A stretch of 25,284 bases of DNA from Candidatus Aminicenantes bacterium UBA6072 (GTDB lineage Bacteria > Acidobacteriota > Aminicenantia > UBA2199): contig DIXU01000019.1 in assembly GCA_002436105.1 (NCBI GenBank), forward strand, positions 1 through 25,284. Reading direction: 5' to 3'. The translations under genes and the position numbers were made by a program. How positions within the stretch are numbered: the stretch's first letter is position 1; every line of letters starts with the position of its first letter. This document shows positions 10,854-18,994 of this stretch, in pieces. The notes beneath the pieces were generated by a model that did no database searches, was not told the DNA's origin, and worked only from the letters and a program-made list of their open reading frames with translations.

Positions 10854-11861
10854 ATGATAGGCAAAAAGCACCTGAAATACTGGCAAAGAGGCCGCGATTT
10901 CCTCGGCGTCGAGTACCCGCTGATCGCCGGGGCCATGACCTGGATCTCCACCTCGGGCCTGGTCAGGGCGGTGGCCGATGCCGGCGCCTTCGGCGTCCTG
11001 GCCGCGGGCAACATGCCGGCCGACCTGCTGGAAAAGGAAGTGCGCACCCTGCAGGGCTGCGGCTGCCGCTTCGCCGTCAACCTGATCACCATTGCCCCCA
11101 ATTATTCGTCGCACTTGGAGAAAGTCGCCTCCTGGCGCGTACCCTACATCGTCTTCGCCGGCAGCTTCCCGCGCCAGGAAGAGGTGCGAATCGCCAAGGA
11201 GAGCGGCGCCAAGGTGCTGTGCTTCGCCTCCAACGACTCCATCGCCGAGCGTATGATCGCCTACGGCGCCGACGCCCTGATCCTGGAGGGGAGCGAGGCC
11301 GGCGGCCATATCGGCCACGTCTCGACCATCGTCCTCATCCAGCAGGTCCTGTTCCATTATCCCCAAGTTCCGGTCTTCGTCGCCGGCGGCATCGCCACCG
11401 GCCGCATGATCGCCCACCTGCTGCTGATGGGGGCCGCCGGCGTGCAGATGGGGACGATCTTCGCCATGGCCGAGGAGAGCCCCTGCCACCCGGCCTTCAA
11501 GGAGCGCTTCCGCAAGGCGCGGGCCCGCGAGGCCTTCGCCACGCCGCAGTACAGCTCGGCCCTGCCGGTGGTCGCCGTCCGCGCCCTGAAAAACAAGGGC
11601 AGCGAGGAGTTCGGCCGCCTGCAGCTGGAGCTGATCCAGAAGCTGGAGCGCGGCGAGATCTCCCGCATCCAGGCCCAGTACGAGGTGGAGAAGTACTGGG
11701 TGGGCGCCCTGCGCCGCGCCGTCCAGGACGGCGACGTCGAGCACGGCTCGCTGATGGCCGGCCAGAGCGTGGGCCTGATCCAGGATAGCAGGCCGGTAAA
11801 GGAAATCGTCAATGGACTGGTGGCCGAGGCGGAAGAGACGTTTTCCGGCTTAGGATTATAG
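10854..11861 (+). CDS. FMN oxidoreductase, FabK / nitronate monooxygenase family
   Basis: 335-residue TIM-barrel flavoprotein of the family that includes enoyl-ACP reductase II (FabK) and nitronate monooxygenase. The N-terminus YPLIAGAMTWISTSGLVRAV fits the first strand and helix of this family. The centre has the conserved EGSEAGGHIGH (about 143-153) with the usual His, and the phosphate-binding region FVAGGIATGRMIAHLLLMGAAGVQMGT (about 180-206) binds FMN. The first strand lacks the PMAG form typical of many NMOs. FabK would finish the fatty acid elongation cycle with NAD(P)H; NMO would oxidise alkyl nitronates. No other fatty acid gene lies nearby, so the substrate is not settled. The gene stands alone, starting the plus-strand block. 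Confidence 0.85.
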   Translation: MIGKKHLKYWQRGRDFLGVEYPLIAGAMTWISTSGLVRAVADAGAFGVLAAGNMPADLLEKEVRTLQGCGCRFAVNLITIAPNYSSHLEKVASWRVPYIVFAGSFPRQEEVRIAKESGAKVLCFASNDSIAERMIAYGADALILEGSEAGGHIGHVSTIVLIQQVLFHYPQVPVFVAGGIATGRMIAHLLLMGAAGVQMGTIFAMAEESPCHPAFKERFRKARAREAFATPQYSSALPVVAVRALKNKGSEEFGRLQLELIQKLERGEISRIQAQYEVEKYWVGALRRAVQDGDVEHGSLMAGQSVGLIQDSRPVKEIVNGLVAEAEETFSGLGL

Positions 11862-11872
11862 ACTAAGAAAAG

Positions 11873-11928
11873 GTTCCATGTTCCAAGTTCCATGTTCCAC
11901 GTTCCAGGTTCCACGTTCCAGGTTCCAC
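11873..11928 (+). repeat. GTTCCAN heptamer array, 8 units
   Basis: Eight perfect 7-bp units GTTCCAN with the seventh base reading T, A, T, C, G, C, G, C. It starts 12 bp after the flavoprotein stop. The inverted, longer relative is at 12921-13046, so the unknown membrane protein gene is flanked by inverted arrays. Confidence 0.85.
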
Positions 11929-11952
11929 GTTTGTGCAAAAGGCATCATGAAG

Positions 11953-11980
11953 TTGCATTTGGCTTGTTCTTGGATATAAT
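11953..11980 (+). promoter_or_regulatory. Promoter of the membrane protein gene, predicted leaderless
   Basis: TTGCAT (11953-11958), 16-bp spacer, perfect TATAAT (11975-11980). The expected start is the A of ATG 11987. Confidence 0.65.
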
Positions 11981-11986
11981 ACATCT

Positions 11987-12808
11987 ATGAAAAAGTCCGT
12001 CATTCTATGGCTCCTGGCACTGCTGCTGACGCTTCTTCTGGCCGTTTACCAGCGCCTGAGCGGCCCGACCCACCCGCTGAAGGGGACCGAAGGGGTAGGC
12101 GGCGCCCGCGTAACTTACAAGTTCCTCCGCAGCTGGACCAGCCACCGGCCTCTGCCGGTCAGGGTGACCGGCGACGGCCTGGTCTCCATGCGCCTGCATC
12201 ACCGCCGCTTCCCCCTGATCGTGGGCGAGGATTGGATCCCGGTGACCATGGAGACTCGTGAGGGGGCCTTCGAAGGACAGGTGCCGGGCCAGCCGGCCGC
12301 CGGCAAGGTGGCCTACCGGATCGAAGCGGTCACGGCTGCGGGAAGCGCCTGGTTGAACAACGGCCAGCCGGTCGTGGCCCGCTTCAAGGACGAGGTCCCT
12401 GCCTGGATCTTGATCCTGCACGTCCTGTTCATGTTCGCCGGCCTGCTGCTGGCTTTCCGTACCGGCCTGGGAGCGCTTCTGGGAGACGAGACGTGGCGAA
12501 AGCTTCTGCCCTGGACCCTTGCGGTGACGGCGGTCGGCGGGCTATTCCTGGGGCCGCTGGTGCAAAAATACGCTTTCGGTGCCTTCTGGACCGGCTTCCC
12601 CTTGGGCGGCGACCTGACCGACAGTAAAACCTTGTTCGTCGTCCTGATCTGGCTTGCCGCCCTTTTCCTCAAGAGAAAGAGCCGCTTCTGGGTTGTGGCA
12701 GCGACCCTGCTGATGGTGGCGGTGTATCTGATCCCTCATTCCATGTTGGGATCTGAATTGGACTACAAGACGGGAAAGGTCGAAACTGCCAAAAAGATTC
12801 GCGACTAG
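11987..12808 (+). CDS. Integral membrane protein of unknown function
   Basis: 273 residues. One N-terminal membrane segment (about 4-20) is followed by an extracytoplasmic domain of about 115 residues rich in strand-forming sequence, possibly an Ig-like fold, and then four membrane segments (about 138-158, 173-193, 214-229, 233-251). The loop FWTGFPLGGDLTDSKT (200-215) and YLIPHSMLGSE (247-257) look like conserved motifs but I do not recognise a named family. The ATG at 11987 lies 6 nt after a TATAAT box and has no Shine-Dalgarno sequence. The gene is bracketed by inverted GTTCCAN arrays. Confidence 0.8.
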   Translation: MKKSVILWLLALLLTLLLAVYQRLSGPTHPLKGTEGVGGARVTYKFLRSWTSHRPLPVRVTGDGLVSMRLHHRRFPLIVGEDWIPVTMETREGAFEGQVPGQPAAGKVAYRIEAVTAAGSAWLNNGQPVVARFKDEVPAWILILHVLFMFAGLLLAFRTGLGALLGDETWRKLLPWTLAVTAVGGLFLGPLVQKYAFGAFWTGFPLGGDLTDSKTLFVVLIWLAALFLKRKSRFWVVAATLLMVAVYLIPHSMLGSELDYKTGKVETAKKIRD

Positions 12809-12920
12809 AACTCGTTATACGCATTGCGGTTGGAAATAGACGAAAACTTCAAACAGCAACCTTTTTCATCAATTGCTTTTTCCGTAAACCGTTTCCTGCC
12901 AACAAATATCCATTTCCAAC

Positions 12921-13046
12921 ATGGAACTTGGAACATGGAACCTGGAACGTGGAACGTGGAACCTGGAACATGGAACGTGGAACCTGGAACCTGGAACATG
13001 GAACGTGGAACCTGGAACATGGACCTTGGAACCTGGAACATGGAAC
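12921..13046 (+). repeat. NTGGAAC heptamer array, 18 units
   Basis: Eighteen uninterrupted 7-bp units NTGGAAC. Six positions are invariant apart from one ATGGACC, while the first base reads A,T,A,C,G,G,C,A,G,C,C,A,G,C,A,T,C,A, using all four bases. It is the reverse complement class of GTTCCAN (11873-11928; 25117-25144). The 315-bp gap 12809-13123 contains this array, one GTTTACG-type unit upstream and the tdh promoter; no other gene is seen. Confidence 0.9.
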
Positions 13047-13064
13047 CTCCCCCAACCTGTCCCC

Positions 13065-13093
13065 TTGCCAAACCCCGCCGATCATACTAGAAT
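13065..13093 (+). promoter_or_regulatory. Promoter of tdh
   Basis: TTGCCA (13065-13070), 17-bp spacer, TAGAAT (13088-13093). A Shine-Dalgarno AAGGAG lies at about 13108-13113, giving a normal leader of about 24 nt. Confidence 0.6.
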
Positions 13094-13123
13094 GGCATCT
13101 TCGTCATAAGGAGAATCCCTACT

Positions 13124-14161
13124 ATGAAAGGCAATATGAACGCCCTGCGCAAGATGAAGCCCGGCCCCGGGCTGGAGATGCAGCAGGTCCCCATCCCCGC
13201 CATCAAGGGCGGCGAAGTGCTGATCCAGGTCCGCAAGCGGGCCATCTGCGGCACCGACCTGCACATTTACAAGTGGGACGAGTGGTCGCAGAACCGCATC
13301 AAGCCGCCGGTCACCACCGGCCACGAGTTCTACGGCGAGATCGTGGAGGCCGGCGCTGACGTGCGCCACTACCGGGTGGGGGACCTGGTGACCGCCGAGA
13401 TGCACGTGGTCTGCCACCAGTGCTTCCAGTGCCGCACCGGCAACGCCCACCTCTGCGAGAACGTGGTCATCCTCGGCGTCGACGGCGACGGCTGCTTCGC
13501 CGACTACATCGCCGTGCCCGAGTCCAACCTGTGGCGCGTGCCCAAGGGCATCGACCCGGAGTGGGCGGCGATCTACGACCCCTTCGGCAACGCCGTGCAC
13601 ACGGTCATGGCCGGGGCCACCGTGGGCAAGACGTTCCTCATCCTGGGCGGCGGGCCCATCGGCATCGCCGCCATCCCGGTGTGCAAGGCGGCCGGAGCCT
13701 CCCTGGTCATGGTCAGCGAGGTGATGCCCTTCCGCCAGGAGCTGGCCAAAAAAATGGGCGCCGACCGCGTCATCGATCCCTCGCGGGAGAACGTGGAGGA
13801 GATCGTGCGCGCGGCGACCGACGGGCAGGGCGTCGACGTGGTGCTGGAGATGTCGGGCCACCCGGCGGCCATCGCCCAAGGGTTCCGCTCCATCCGCAAG
13901 AACGGCCGCTACTCGCTGCTGGGCATCCCGGCCAAGCCGCTCAGCCTCGACCTGGCCAGGGACGTCATCTTCCCCGGCATCACCGTCCAGGGCATCAACG
14001 GCCGGCGCATGTACGACACCTGGTACCAGATGGACGCCCTGCTGGTCTCGGGCAAGGTCGACCTGGCGCCGCTGATCACCCACCGCTTCCCGTTGCAGGA
14101 TTTCAAGCGGGCCTTCGAGATCGGGCTCTCGGGCAATGCCGGCAAGATCATCCTGGAGTAG
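13124..14161 (+). CDS. tdh: L-threonine 3-dehydrogenase
   Basis: Zinc- and NAD-dependent oxidation of L-threonine to 2-amino-3-ketobutyrate, which is cleaved to glycine and acetyl-CoA. The 345 residues match the medium-chain dehydrogenase length. Catalytic zinc site: Cys42 in ICGTDLHIYKWDEW, His67-Glu68 in TTGHEFYGE. Structural zinc ligands: Cys97, Cys100, Cys103, Cys111. The nucleotide-binding motif ILGGGPIGIAAIPVCKAAGA is about residues 173-192. The KWDEW segment is characteristic for Tdh among its relatives. The start ATG at 13124 has AAGGAG 10 nt upstream; a second ATG four codons later is possible. The lyase partner (kbl) is not adjacent; a glycosyltransferase follows after 51 bp. Confidence 0.92.
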   Translation: MKGNMNALRKMKPGPGLEMQQVPIPAIKGGEVLIQVRKRAICGTDLHIYKWDEWSQNRIKPPVTTGHEFYGEIVEAGADVRHYRVGDLVTAEMHVVCHQCFQCRTGNAHLCENVVILGVDGDGCFADYIAVPESNLWRVPKGIDPEWAAIYDPFGNAVHTVMAGATVGKTFLILGGGPIGIAAIPVCKAAGASLVMVSEVMPFRQELAKKMGADRVIDPSRENVEEIVRAATDGQGVDVVLEMSGHPAAIAQGFRSIRKNGRYSLLGIPAKPLSLDLARDVIFPGITVQGINGRRMYDTWYQMDALLVSGKVDLAPLITHRFPLQDFKRAFEIGLSGNAGKIILE

Positions 14162-14212
14162 GGCCGGCGGGCCGACGGTCCGCCATACCCGCGGGGGACC
14201 CGCCAAAGGCCG

Positions 14213-15076
14213 ATGAAGCTCTCGGTCATCCTGGTCATCAGCCACGAGCCGACGCCGGTCATCCATGACGCCCTGCGGTCGGCCCTCGCCAGCGAGGCGT
14301 CCTTTCCCTTCGAGATCATCGTCGTGGACAACGCCGCCGCCGATGTCGAGGCCAAGCTGAAGCCTTTTGCGGGGAGGATCCGCGTCCTGCACAACGGCGA
14401 GAACCTGGGCTTCACCCGCGCCAACAACCTCGGGGCGGAGATCGCCCGGGGCGAGTACCTGCTCTTCCTCAACAGCGACACCCGGGTCTTTCCCGACACC
14501 TTCGCGCGCCTGGCCGGGTTCGCCGACAGCGAGCCGCGGGCCGGGGCGGTCGGGCCGCTGGTCCTCAATCCCGACGGCTCTTTCCAGCTTTCGTACGGCG
14601 CGCCTTTGTCCCTGTTCTCCGAGTTCAGGCAGAAGGCGTGGGCCACGCCCGCTTCCCGGCACGTCGACACCCGCACGCTGAAGACGCGCGAGGTCGGCTG
14701 GGTCAGCGGCTGCTGCCTGCTCACCCGGCGCGAATATTTCCCGGGCGGCAAGGCCTTCGACGAGGGGATTTTCCTCTATTTCGACGACAGCGAGCTGTGC
14801 GCCCGGCTGCGGCGCCAGGGCCGGCGGGTGTTCTTTTTCCCGCCCGCTCGCATCGTCCATCTCGGCGGCGCCAGCGTCAGCGCCATCCCGGCGCGCACCG
14901 CCGTCGAGTACCGCCGCAGCCAATTGCATGTCTACAGGAAGCACTTGCCCGGGTGGCAGCTCAGGGCCTTGAAGCTCTATCTATGGCTCAAGTTCCGCTG
15001 GAAATTGTTGAGAAGCCGGGACAAGGACGAAATAGAGGCGGCAGGTCAGGTCTTAGAGTTGTTGAATAAGAACTAG
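14213..15076 (+). CDS. Family 2 glycosyltransferase
   Basis: 287-residue GT-A fold enzyme of the WbbL/rhamnosyltransferase type. Visible are the N-terminal strand KLSVILVIS, EIIVVDN with Asp39, NLGFTRANNLG (64-74), the metal-binding region LFLNSDTR (84-91), the acceptor region GWVSGCCLLTRREYF (about 162-176) and DEGIFLYFDDSELCARLRRQG, which ends in the conserved ED-like pair. A C-terminal basic amphipathic stretch may associate with the membrane. Function is probably adding a sugar to a polysaccharide or lipid; donor and acceptor cannot be told. It lies 51 bp after tdh with a GC-rich hairpin (14166-14184) in the gap and only a weak AAAGG before the ATG, so read-through from tdh is likely but not certain. 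Confidence 0.88.
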   Translation: MKLSVILVISHEPTPVIHDALRSALASEASFPFEIIVVDNAAADVEAKLKPFAGRIRVLHNGENLGFTRANNLGAEIARGEYLLFLNSDTRVFPDTFARLAGFADSEPRAGAVGPLVLNPDGSFQLSYGAPLSLFSEFRQKAWATPASRHVDTRTLKTREVGWVSGCCLLTRREYFPGGKAFDEGIFLYFDDSELCARLRRQGRRVFFFPPARIVHLGGASVSAIPARTAVEYRRSQLHVYRKHLPGWQLRALKLYLWLKFRWKLLRSRDKDEIEAAGQVLELLNKN

Positions 15077-15085
15077 CGAACTGAA

Positions 15086-15180
15086 GTGACGAGTGACAAG
15101 TAACGAGTGACGAGGGAAGAGAAACAGAACCAGGCCAGGTACTTGAGGTTCCTTGTCACTTGTCACTCGTCACTTGTCAC
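15086..15180. repeat. Inverted GTGACAA/GTGACGA arrays between convergent genes
   Basis: Left arm: four plus-strand heptamers (15086-15113: GTGACGA, GTGACAA, GTAACGA, GTGACGA). Right arm: four minus-strand heptamers (15180-15153: GTGACAA, GTGACGA, GTGACAA, GTGACAA). The arms can pair nearly fully around a loop of about 39 bases, a candidate bidirectional terminator without T-tracts. The right arm includes the stop codon of the S46 peptidase. Confidence 0.8.
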
Positions 15181-17345
15181 TGAGTTTCTATTCCCATCTC
15201 CTTCAGCAATCTCCTGGCGCCACTGAACTGGTCCAGGGACCAGAGGATGAAACGGGCGTCGACGCCGATGGAGCGGCTGTAGGACGGGTCCCAGGCGAAG
15301 TCGTTGATCGTCGCCTCGTAGACGCGGTCGAAGTTAAGGCCGATGAGCTCGCCGCGGGCGTTGAACACCGGCGAGCCCGAGTTGCCCCCTGTCGTGTCCA
15401 TGTCGTAAAGCATGGCCACCGGGACGTCGCCGAGGCCGGGGTGGGCGTAGGCGCCATGGGCCCCGGCCGCGGCCAGGTCGAGGAGCCTCTGCGGCGCGCT
15501 GAAATCCTCCGTTCCCGGGTTGGCAACCGTCTTTTCGACGATGCCGTTCAGCGTGGTGAAGGGCTGCATGTGGACGGCATCGGCGGGCGAATAGCCGCGG
15601 ACGCGGCCGTAGGTGAGGCGCAGGGTGCTGTTGGCGTCGGGAATGAACTCGGTCCCCTGCTGTTCCTTCTTGGCATCGACCAGCTGCGCCAGCAGCGGGT
15701 CGAGGACCCCTTTCTCGCGCTTGTCGGCCTCCTTCATCTCCTGGTAATCGGGATAGAGGGCCAGGCCCAGGCGGATGAACGGGTCGTCCAGGGCGCGCAA
15801 TTCGGCGTTGGATTTGCGCAGCCAGGCGCTGACCACGGCCGGGTCCTTCAGCTGCGTCCGGGCGAATGCCTGTTCCAGGAACGACGCCAGTGCCTTTTCG
15901 GGATCGCCCTGGCCGGCCAGGTCGCGGACGGCGGCGATGGCCTCCCCGTCGGGCAGGGCGGCGGCCCGGCGGAGCAGCTCCCCGAGCACCGCCTTTTCGG
16001 CAGGCTCGTAGTAATTGCGCAGGGCCAGGGTCATCTGCTTCTCGGTGCGCTCGAAGTTGCGGTCCATGAAGGCCGCCTCGCGCTGCGTGTCCTTTTTGGC
16101 GCGCTCGACCGAAGCCTCGCAGATGGCGAAGGCGTTGCCCATGATCAGCGAGTAGCGCCGGCTGACCAGGTTGTTCAGGGCGATGTCGCGGGGCGCACGC
16201 CGGCGCATGTCGGCGTAGGCACGGTCGAGACCGGCGAACAGGTCGCCGTATTTCTTTTTGCGCTTGGGATCGGCGCTGATGAAGCGCTGCAGCTCGGCCT
16301 CCTGCGCCCGGCGCCGCGCCGCCAGCCCCAGGTTCTTCAGCCCCTTGAGCTGGCCCTCGCTGCGCTTGACGTAGTTCCACAATCCCTGCAGCGAGGCGGA
16401 GAGCTTGATGGCCGTATCGCGGCCCGTTTCGCTCATCTTTTCCTTGAGGGCGATGATCCAGCGGCCGAGATCGACGGCGGCCGGCAGGCTCACCTCCTCC
16501 TCCCAGGCCAGGTAATGCGACGACTTGTGGCGGTGGGTGCTGCCGGGGTAGCCCAGGGCGAAGACGAAATCCCCTTCCTGGACGCCGGCCGCCGACACCT
16601 GGAAGTGCTTCTTGGGGCGGTAGGGGACGTTCCGCGGCGAGTGGTCGGCGAACGAGCCGTCGGGGGCGACGTAGGCGCGCAGCAGGGCGAAATCTCCGGT
16701 GTGGCGCGGCCAGGCCCAGTTGTCGACCTCGCCGCCGAACTCGCCGATGGCGCGCGGCGGAGCGTAGACCAGGCGCACGTCCTTGATGTTGGCATAGACG
16801 AACAGCACGTAGGTCTTGCCGCGGAACATCTCGGCGATCTCGGCCCGCCGTCCGGGGTTGGCCTTCTCGACGGCGACGACCATGCGCTTGATCTTCTCCT
16901 CGATGGTCTTGCTGCGCTCGGCGTGGCCCATGCGGCCGCTGACCGCGGAAAGGACCTGGCGCGAAACGTCGCGGTAGGACTCGATCAGCTGCGCGGTATA
17001 GCGCGGGGCCGGGAGCTCGCCGGCGGCGTCGGCGGCGGCAAAGCCGTCGCGCAAGTAGTCGTTCTCGGTGCTGGTCAGCGACTGGATGGCGCCGAAGGCG
17101 CAGTGGTAGTTGGTCAGGATCAGGCCGTCGGGAGAGATGAAGCTGGCCGTGCAGCCGCCCAGGTTGATGATGCCGTCGACCAGGCTGACGCCGCTGGGGT
17201 TGTACAGCTCGCCGGGCTCGATCGCGAAGCCGCGCTCCCTGAGGTCAAGCTTGTGGATCTCGCTCAGGGGGAACATGCCCTCCTCGGCGGGCAGGGCGGG
17301 GACAAGGCAAAGGCAGATGGCGATGATGAATAGAACGTGTTTCAT
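15177..17345 (-). CDS. Secreted S46 family dipeptidyl-peptidase, DPP11-like
   Basis: Chymotrypsin-fold serine peptidase that releases dipeptides from oligopeptide N-termini in the periplasm. Length of 722 residues fits the family. Signal peptide about 1-20 (cleavage after ALPA). Catalytic residues: His81 in LTNYHCAFG, Asp218 in RHTGDFALLR, Ser656 in TTGGNSGSPVF. Residue 18 after the serine is Arg674 (GLNFDR), the position which in characterised enzymes is Arg for Asp/Glu-specific DPP11 and Gly for DPP7, so acidic P1 preference is predicted. The start at 17345 follows GGAGG by 8 nt; the upstream extension lacks family similarity. The last codon and TGA lie in a GTGACAA array shared with the end of the glycosyltransferase gene. 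Such peptidases suggest use of peptides as carbon source. Confidence 0.94.
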   Translation of the reverse strand: MKHVLFIIAICLCLVPALPAEEGMFPLSEIHKLDLRERGFAIEPGELYNPSGVSLVDGIINLGGCTASFISPDGLILTNYHCAFGAIQSLTSTENDYLRDGFAAADAAGELPAPRYTAQLIESYRDVSRQVLSAVSGRMGHAERSKTIEEKIKRMVVAVEKANPGRRAEIAEMFRGKTYVLFVYANIKDVRLVYAPPRAIGEFGGEVDNWAWPRHTGDFALLRAYVAPDGSFADHSPRNVPYRPKKHFQVSAAGVQEGDFVFALGYPGSTHRHKSSHYLAWEEEVSLPAAVDLGRWIIALKEKMSETGRDTAIKLSASLQGLWNYVKRSEGQLKGLKNLGLAARRRAQEAELQRFISADPKRKKKYGDLFAGLDRAYADMRRRAPRDIALNNLVSRRYSLIMGNAFAICEASVERAKKDTQREAAFMDRNFERTEKQMTLALRNYYEPAEKAVLGELLRRAAALPDGEAIAAVRDLAGQGDPEKALASFLEQAFARTQLKDPAVVSAWLRKSNAELRALDDPFIRLGLALYPDYQEMKEADKREKGVLDPLLAQLVDAKKEQQGTEFIPDANSTLRLTYGRVRGYSPADAVHMQPFTTLNGIVEKTVANPGTEDFSAPQRLLDLAAAGAHGAYAHPGLGDVPVAMLYDMDTTGGNSGSPVFNARGELIGLNFDRVYEATINDFAWDPSYSRSIGVDARFILWSLDQFSGARRLLKEMGIETQ

Positions 17346-17461
17346 AGAGTTACCTCCGGTGAAGCCAAAGTAAAAAGGTAAAAGTAAAGGCAACGGAGCC
17401 GGCCTGGCCTGGTATTCCTTCTTATTCCCGAATCCTCTGTAATTCATTGCTTTGTTGTTAC

Positions 17462-17489
17462 GTGTCACGCGTCACGCGTTACGCGTCAC
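17462..17489 (-). repeat. 28-bp GTGACGC array after the purF homologue
   Basis: Four minus-strand heptamers in the standard order, starting 10 bp beyond the purF-like stop. The joint AATGAACTTC resembles AATGGACTAC at the ptb 3' end, so the repeated module extends a little beyond the heptamers. The space to the S46 gene (17346-17499) otherwise shows no clear promoter. Confidence 0.85.
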
Positions 17490-17499
17490 GAAGTTCATT

Positions 17500-18906
17500 T
17501 TATTCCTCTCCGTCCCAGCAATACGTGCAGAGCCGGTCCTTGGACAGGCCGATGGCCGCCACCATGTCGTCCATCAGCTGGTACTTGAGCGTGGTCAGGC
17601 CGAGGTGGCGGCGGATCCATTCCTCCATCCCCTCGTAGGCGGGAGTGCCGGCGCGGGCGTACGGCGCCAGGGCCGCGGCGCCGGGGTCCGCCCCGGCCAG
17701 GTCGCGGATCGCCTTGCGGGTGGCCAGGTCCATCTCCGAGCGCGAGCGCGAGAAGTTGAGGAACTTGCAGGCATGGAGCAGCGGCGGGCAGGCCGGGCGC
17801 ATGTGGATCTCGGCGGCGCCGGCGTCGTACAGGCGGCGGATGGTGTCGCGCAGCTGCGTGCCGCGCACGATCGAGTCCTCGCAGAAGAGGATGCGCTTGC
17901 CGGCGATCAGCTCGCGGATGGGGATCAGCTTCATGCGCGCCACCAGGTCGCGCACGTCCTGGTGCTGGGGCATGAAGCTGCGGGCCCAGGTGGGGGAGTA
18001 CTTGACGAAGGGGCGCTTGAAGGGGATGGCCGACTCGTTGGCGTAGCCCAGCCCGTGCCCGATGCCGGAATCGGGAATGCCGGCCACGTAGTCGACCGCG
18101 GCCGGGAAGCGGCGGGCCAGGGCGGCGCCGCAGCGGTTGCGCACGTCCTCGACGTTGATGCCCTCGTAGGTCGACGCCGGGTAGCCGTAATAGACCCAGA
18201 GGAAGCTGCAGATCTGCAGGCGCTTCTCCGGCGGCTTGAGGCCCTGCCAGCCTTCGGCGGTGATAAAGCCGACCTCCCCGGGCCCCAGGGCCTTGAGCGT
18301 CTGGAATTCGAGGTTGGGGAAGGCGCAGGATTCGAAGCTGACCGCCATGGCGTCCTGCTTGCTGCCGATGACGACCGGGGTGCGGCCGAGGCGGTCGCGG
18401 GCGGCATAGATGCGGTCGCGGGTAAGGACCAGCAGCGAGCAGGACCCTTCGATCTCGGCCAGGGCTCGTCCGATGCCGGCCTCGAAGCTGTCCTCCATGT
18501 CGATGAGCGAGGCGACGACCTCGGTGGGGTTGATGTCGCCGCTGCCCATCTCCGCCAGGTGGATGCGCCGGCGGCCGAAGGCCTCGCGGGCCAGGGCTTC
18601 GGCGTTGGCCACCACCCCCACGGTGACGATGGCGTAGTCGCCCAGGTGCGAGCGGATGAGCAGCGGCTGGTCGTCGGTGTCGCTGATGACGCCGATGCCG
18701 CTGCGCCCCTGCAGGCGCCCCAGGTCGGGATCGAACTTGGAACGGAACTGGGTGTTCTCGATGTTGTGGATGACGCGCACGAAGCCGTTGTCGCTGACGA
18801 TGGCCAGGCCGCCGCGCTTGGTCCCCAGGTGGGAGTGGTAGTCGGTGCCGTAGAAGACGTCCGCCAGGCAGTTGCCCTTGGACGCCACGCCGAAGAATCC
18901 GCCCAT
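17500..18906 (-). CDS. purF: PurF-like amidophosphoribosyltransferase, Cys nucleophile absent
   Basis: Homologue of glutamine PRPP amidotransferase, which makes 5-phosphoribosylamine in purine synthesis. 468 residues, usual length. The C-terminal phosphoribosyltransferase domain keeps the PRPP loop FCEDSIVRGTQ (Glu343-Asp344). The N-terminus, however, reads MGGFFGVASK instead of the MCGI/V start of PurF, so the Cys1 glutaminase nucleophile is missing; the nearest cysteine is Cys13. Neighbouring glutaminase motifs also deviate (TDYHSHLGTKRGG). I recall similar MGGFFG forms annotated as PurF in Bacteroidota, so this may be a paralogue family with ammonia-dependent or other activity. The start at 18906 has GGAG 8 nt upstream and lies about 44 nt after the predicted transcript start; the GTG at 18957 lies at the edge of the -10 box and is rejected. 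Confidence 0.85.
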   Translation of the reverse strand: MGGFFGVASKGNCLADVFYGTDYHSHLGTKRGGLAIVSDNGFVRVIHNIENTQFRSKFDPDLGRLQGRSGIGVISDTDDQPLLIRSHLGDYAIVTVGVVANAEALAREAFGRRRIHLAEMGSGDINPTEVVASLIDMEDSFEAGIGRALAEIEGSCSLLVLTRDRIYAARDRLGRTPVVIGSKQDAMAVSFESCAFPNLEFQTLKALGPGEVGFITAEGWQGLKPPEKRLQICSFLWVYYGYPASTYEGINVEDVRNRCGAALARRFPAAVDYVAGIPDSGIGHGLGYANESAIPFKRPFVKYSPTWARSFMPQHQDVRDLVARMKLIPIRELIAGKRILFCEDSIVRGTQLRDTIRRLYDAGAAEIHMRPACPPLLHACKFLNFSRSRSEMDLATRKAIRDLAGADPGAAALAPYARAGTPAYEGMEEWIRRHLGLTTLKYQLMDDMVAAIGLSKDRLCTYCWDGEE

Positions 18907-18956
18907 GAGTGCTCTCCAGGTTGGTTGAGTGCCGCCGGTTGCCAGCTTGAAATTCA

Positions 18957-18985
18957 CTTATACCAAAGCGGAGGCTGCATGTCAA
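18957..18985 (-). promoter_or_regulatory. Promoter of the purF homologue
   Basis: Perfect TTGACA (18985-18980), 17-bp spacer, TATAAG (18962-18957) on the minus strand. Expected start near 18950. Confidence 0.7.
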
Positions 18986-18994
18986 AGTAGCTAA

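Noticed and set aside
12921..13046. CRISPR array
   Set aside because: Units are 7 bp and directly abutting; there are no spacers, no cas genes and no repeats of 23-47 bp.
12921..13046. CsrA/RsmA sponge, because every unit contains GGA
   Set aside because: CsrA sites need GGA in a hairpin loop, usually ANGGA; only some units start with A and no hairpins form within the array. No csrA gene is in the window to support it.
12805..13090. Repeat proteins read from the NTGGAAC array on either strand
   Set aside because: A 7-bp unit gives a 7-residue periodic peptide in every frame; there is no start signal, and the region lies between a stop codon and the tdh promoter.
15086..15180. Classical rho-independent terminator between the convergent genes
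   Set aside because: The arms can pair, but the stem is long, the loop is about 39 bases and there is no T-tract on either strand; kept as a repeat with possible terminator role.
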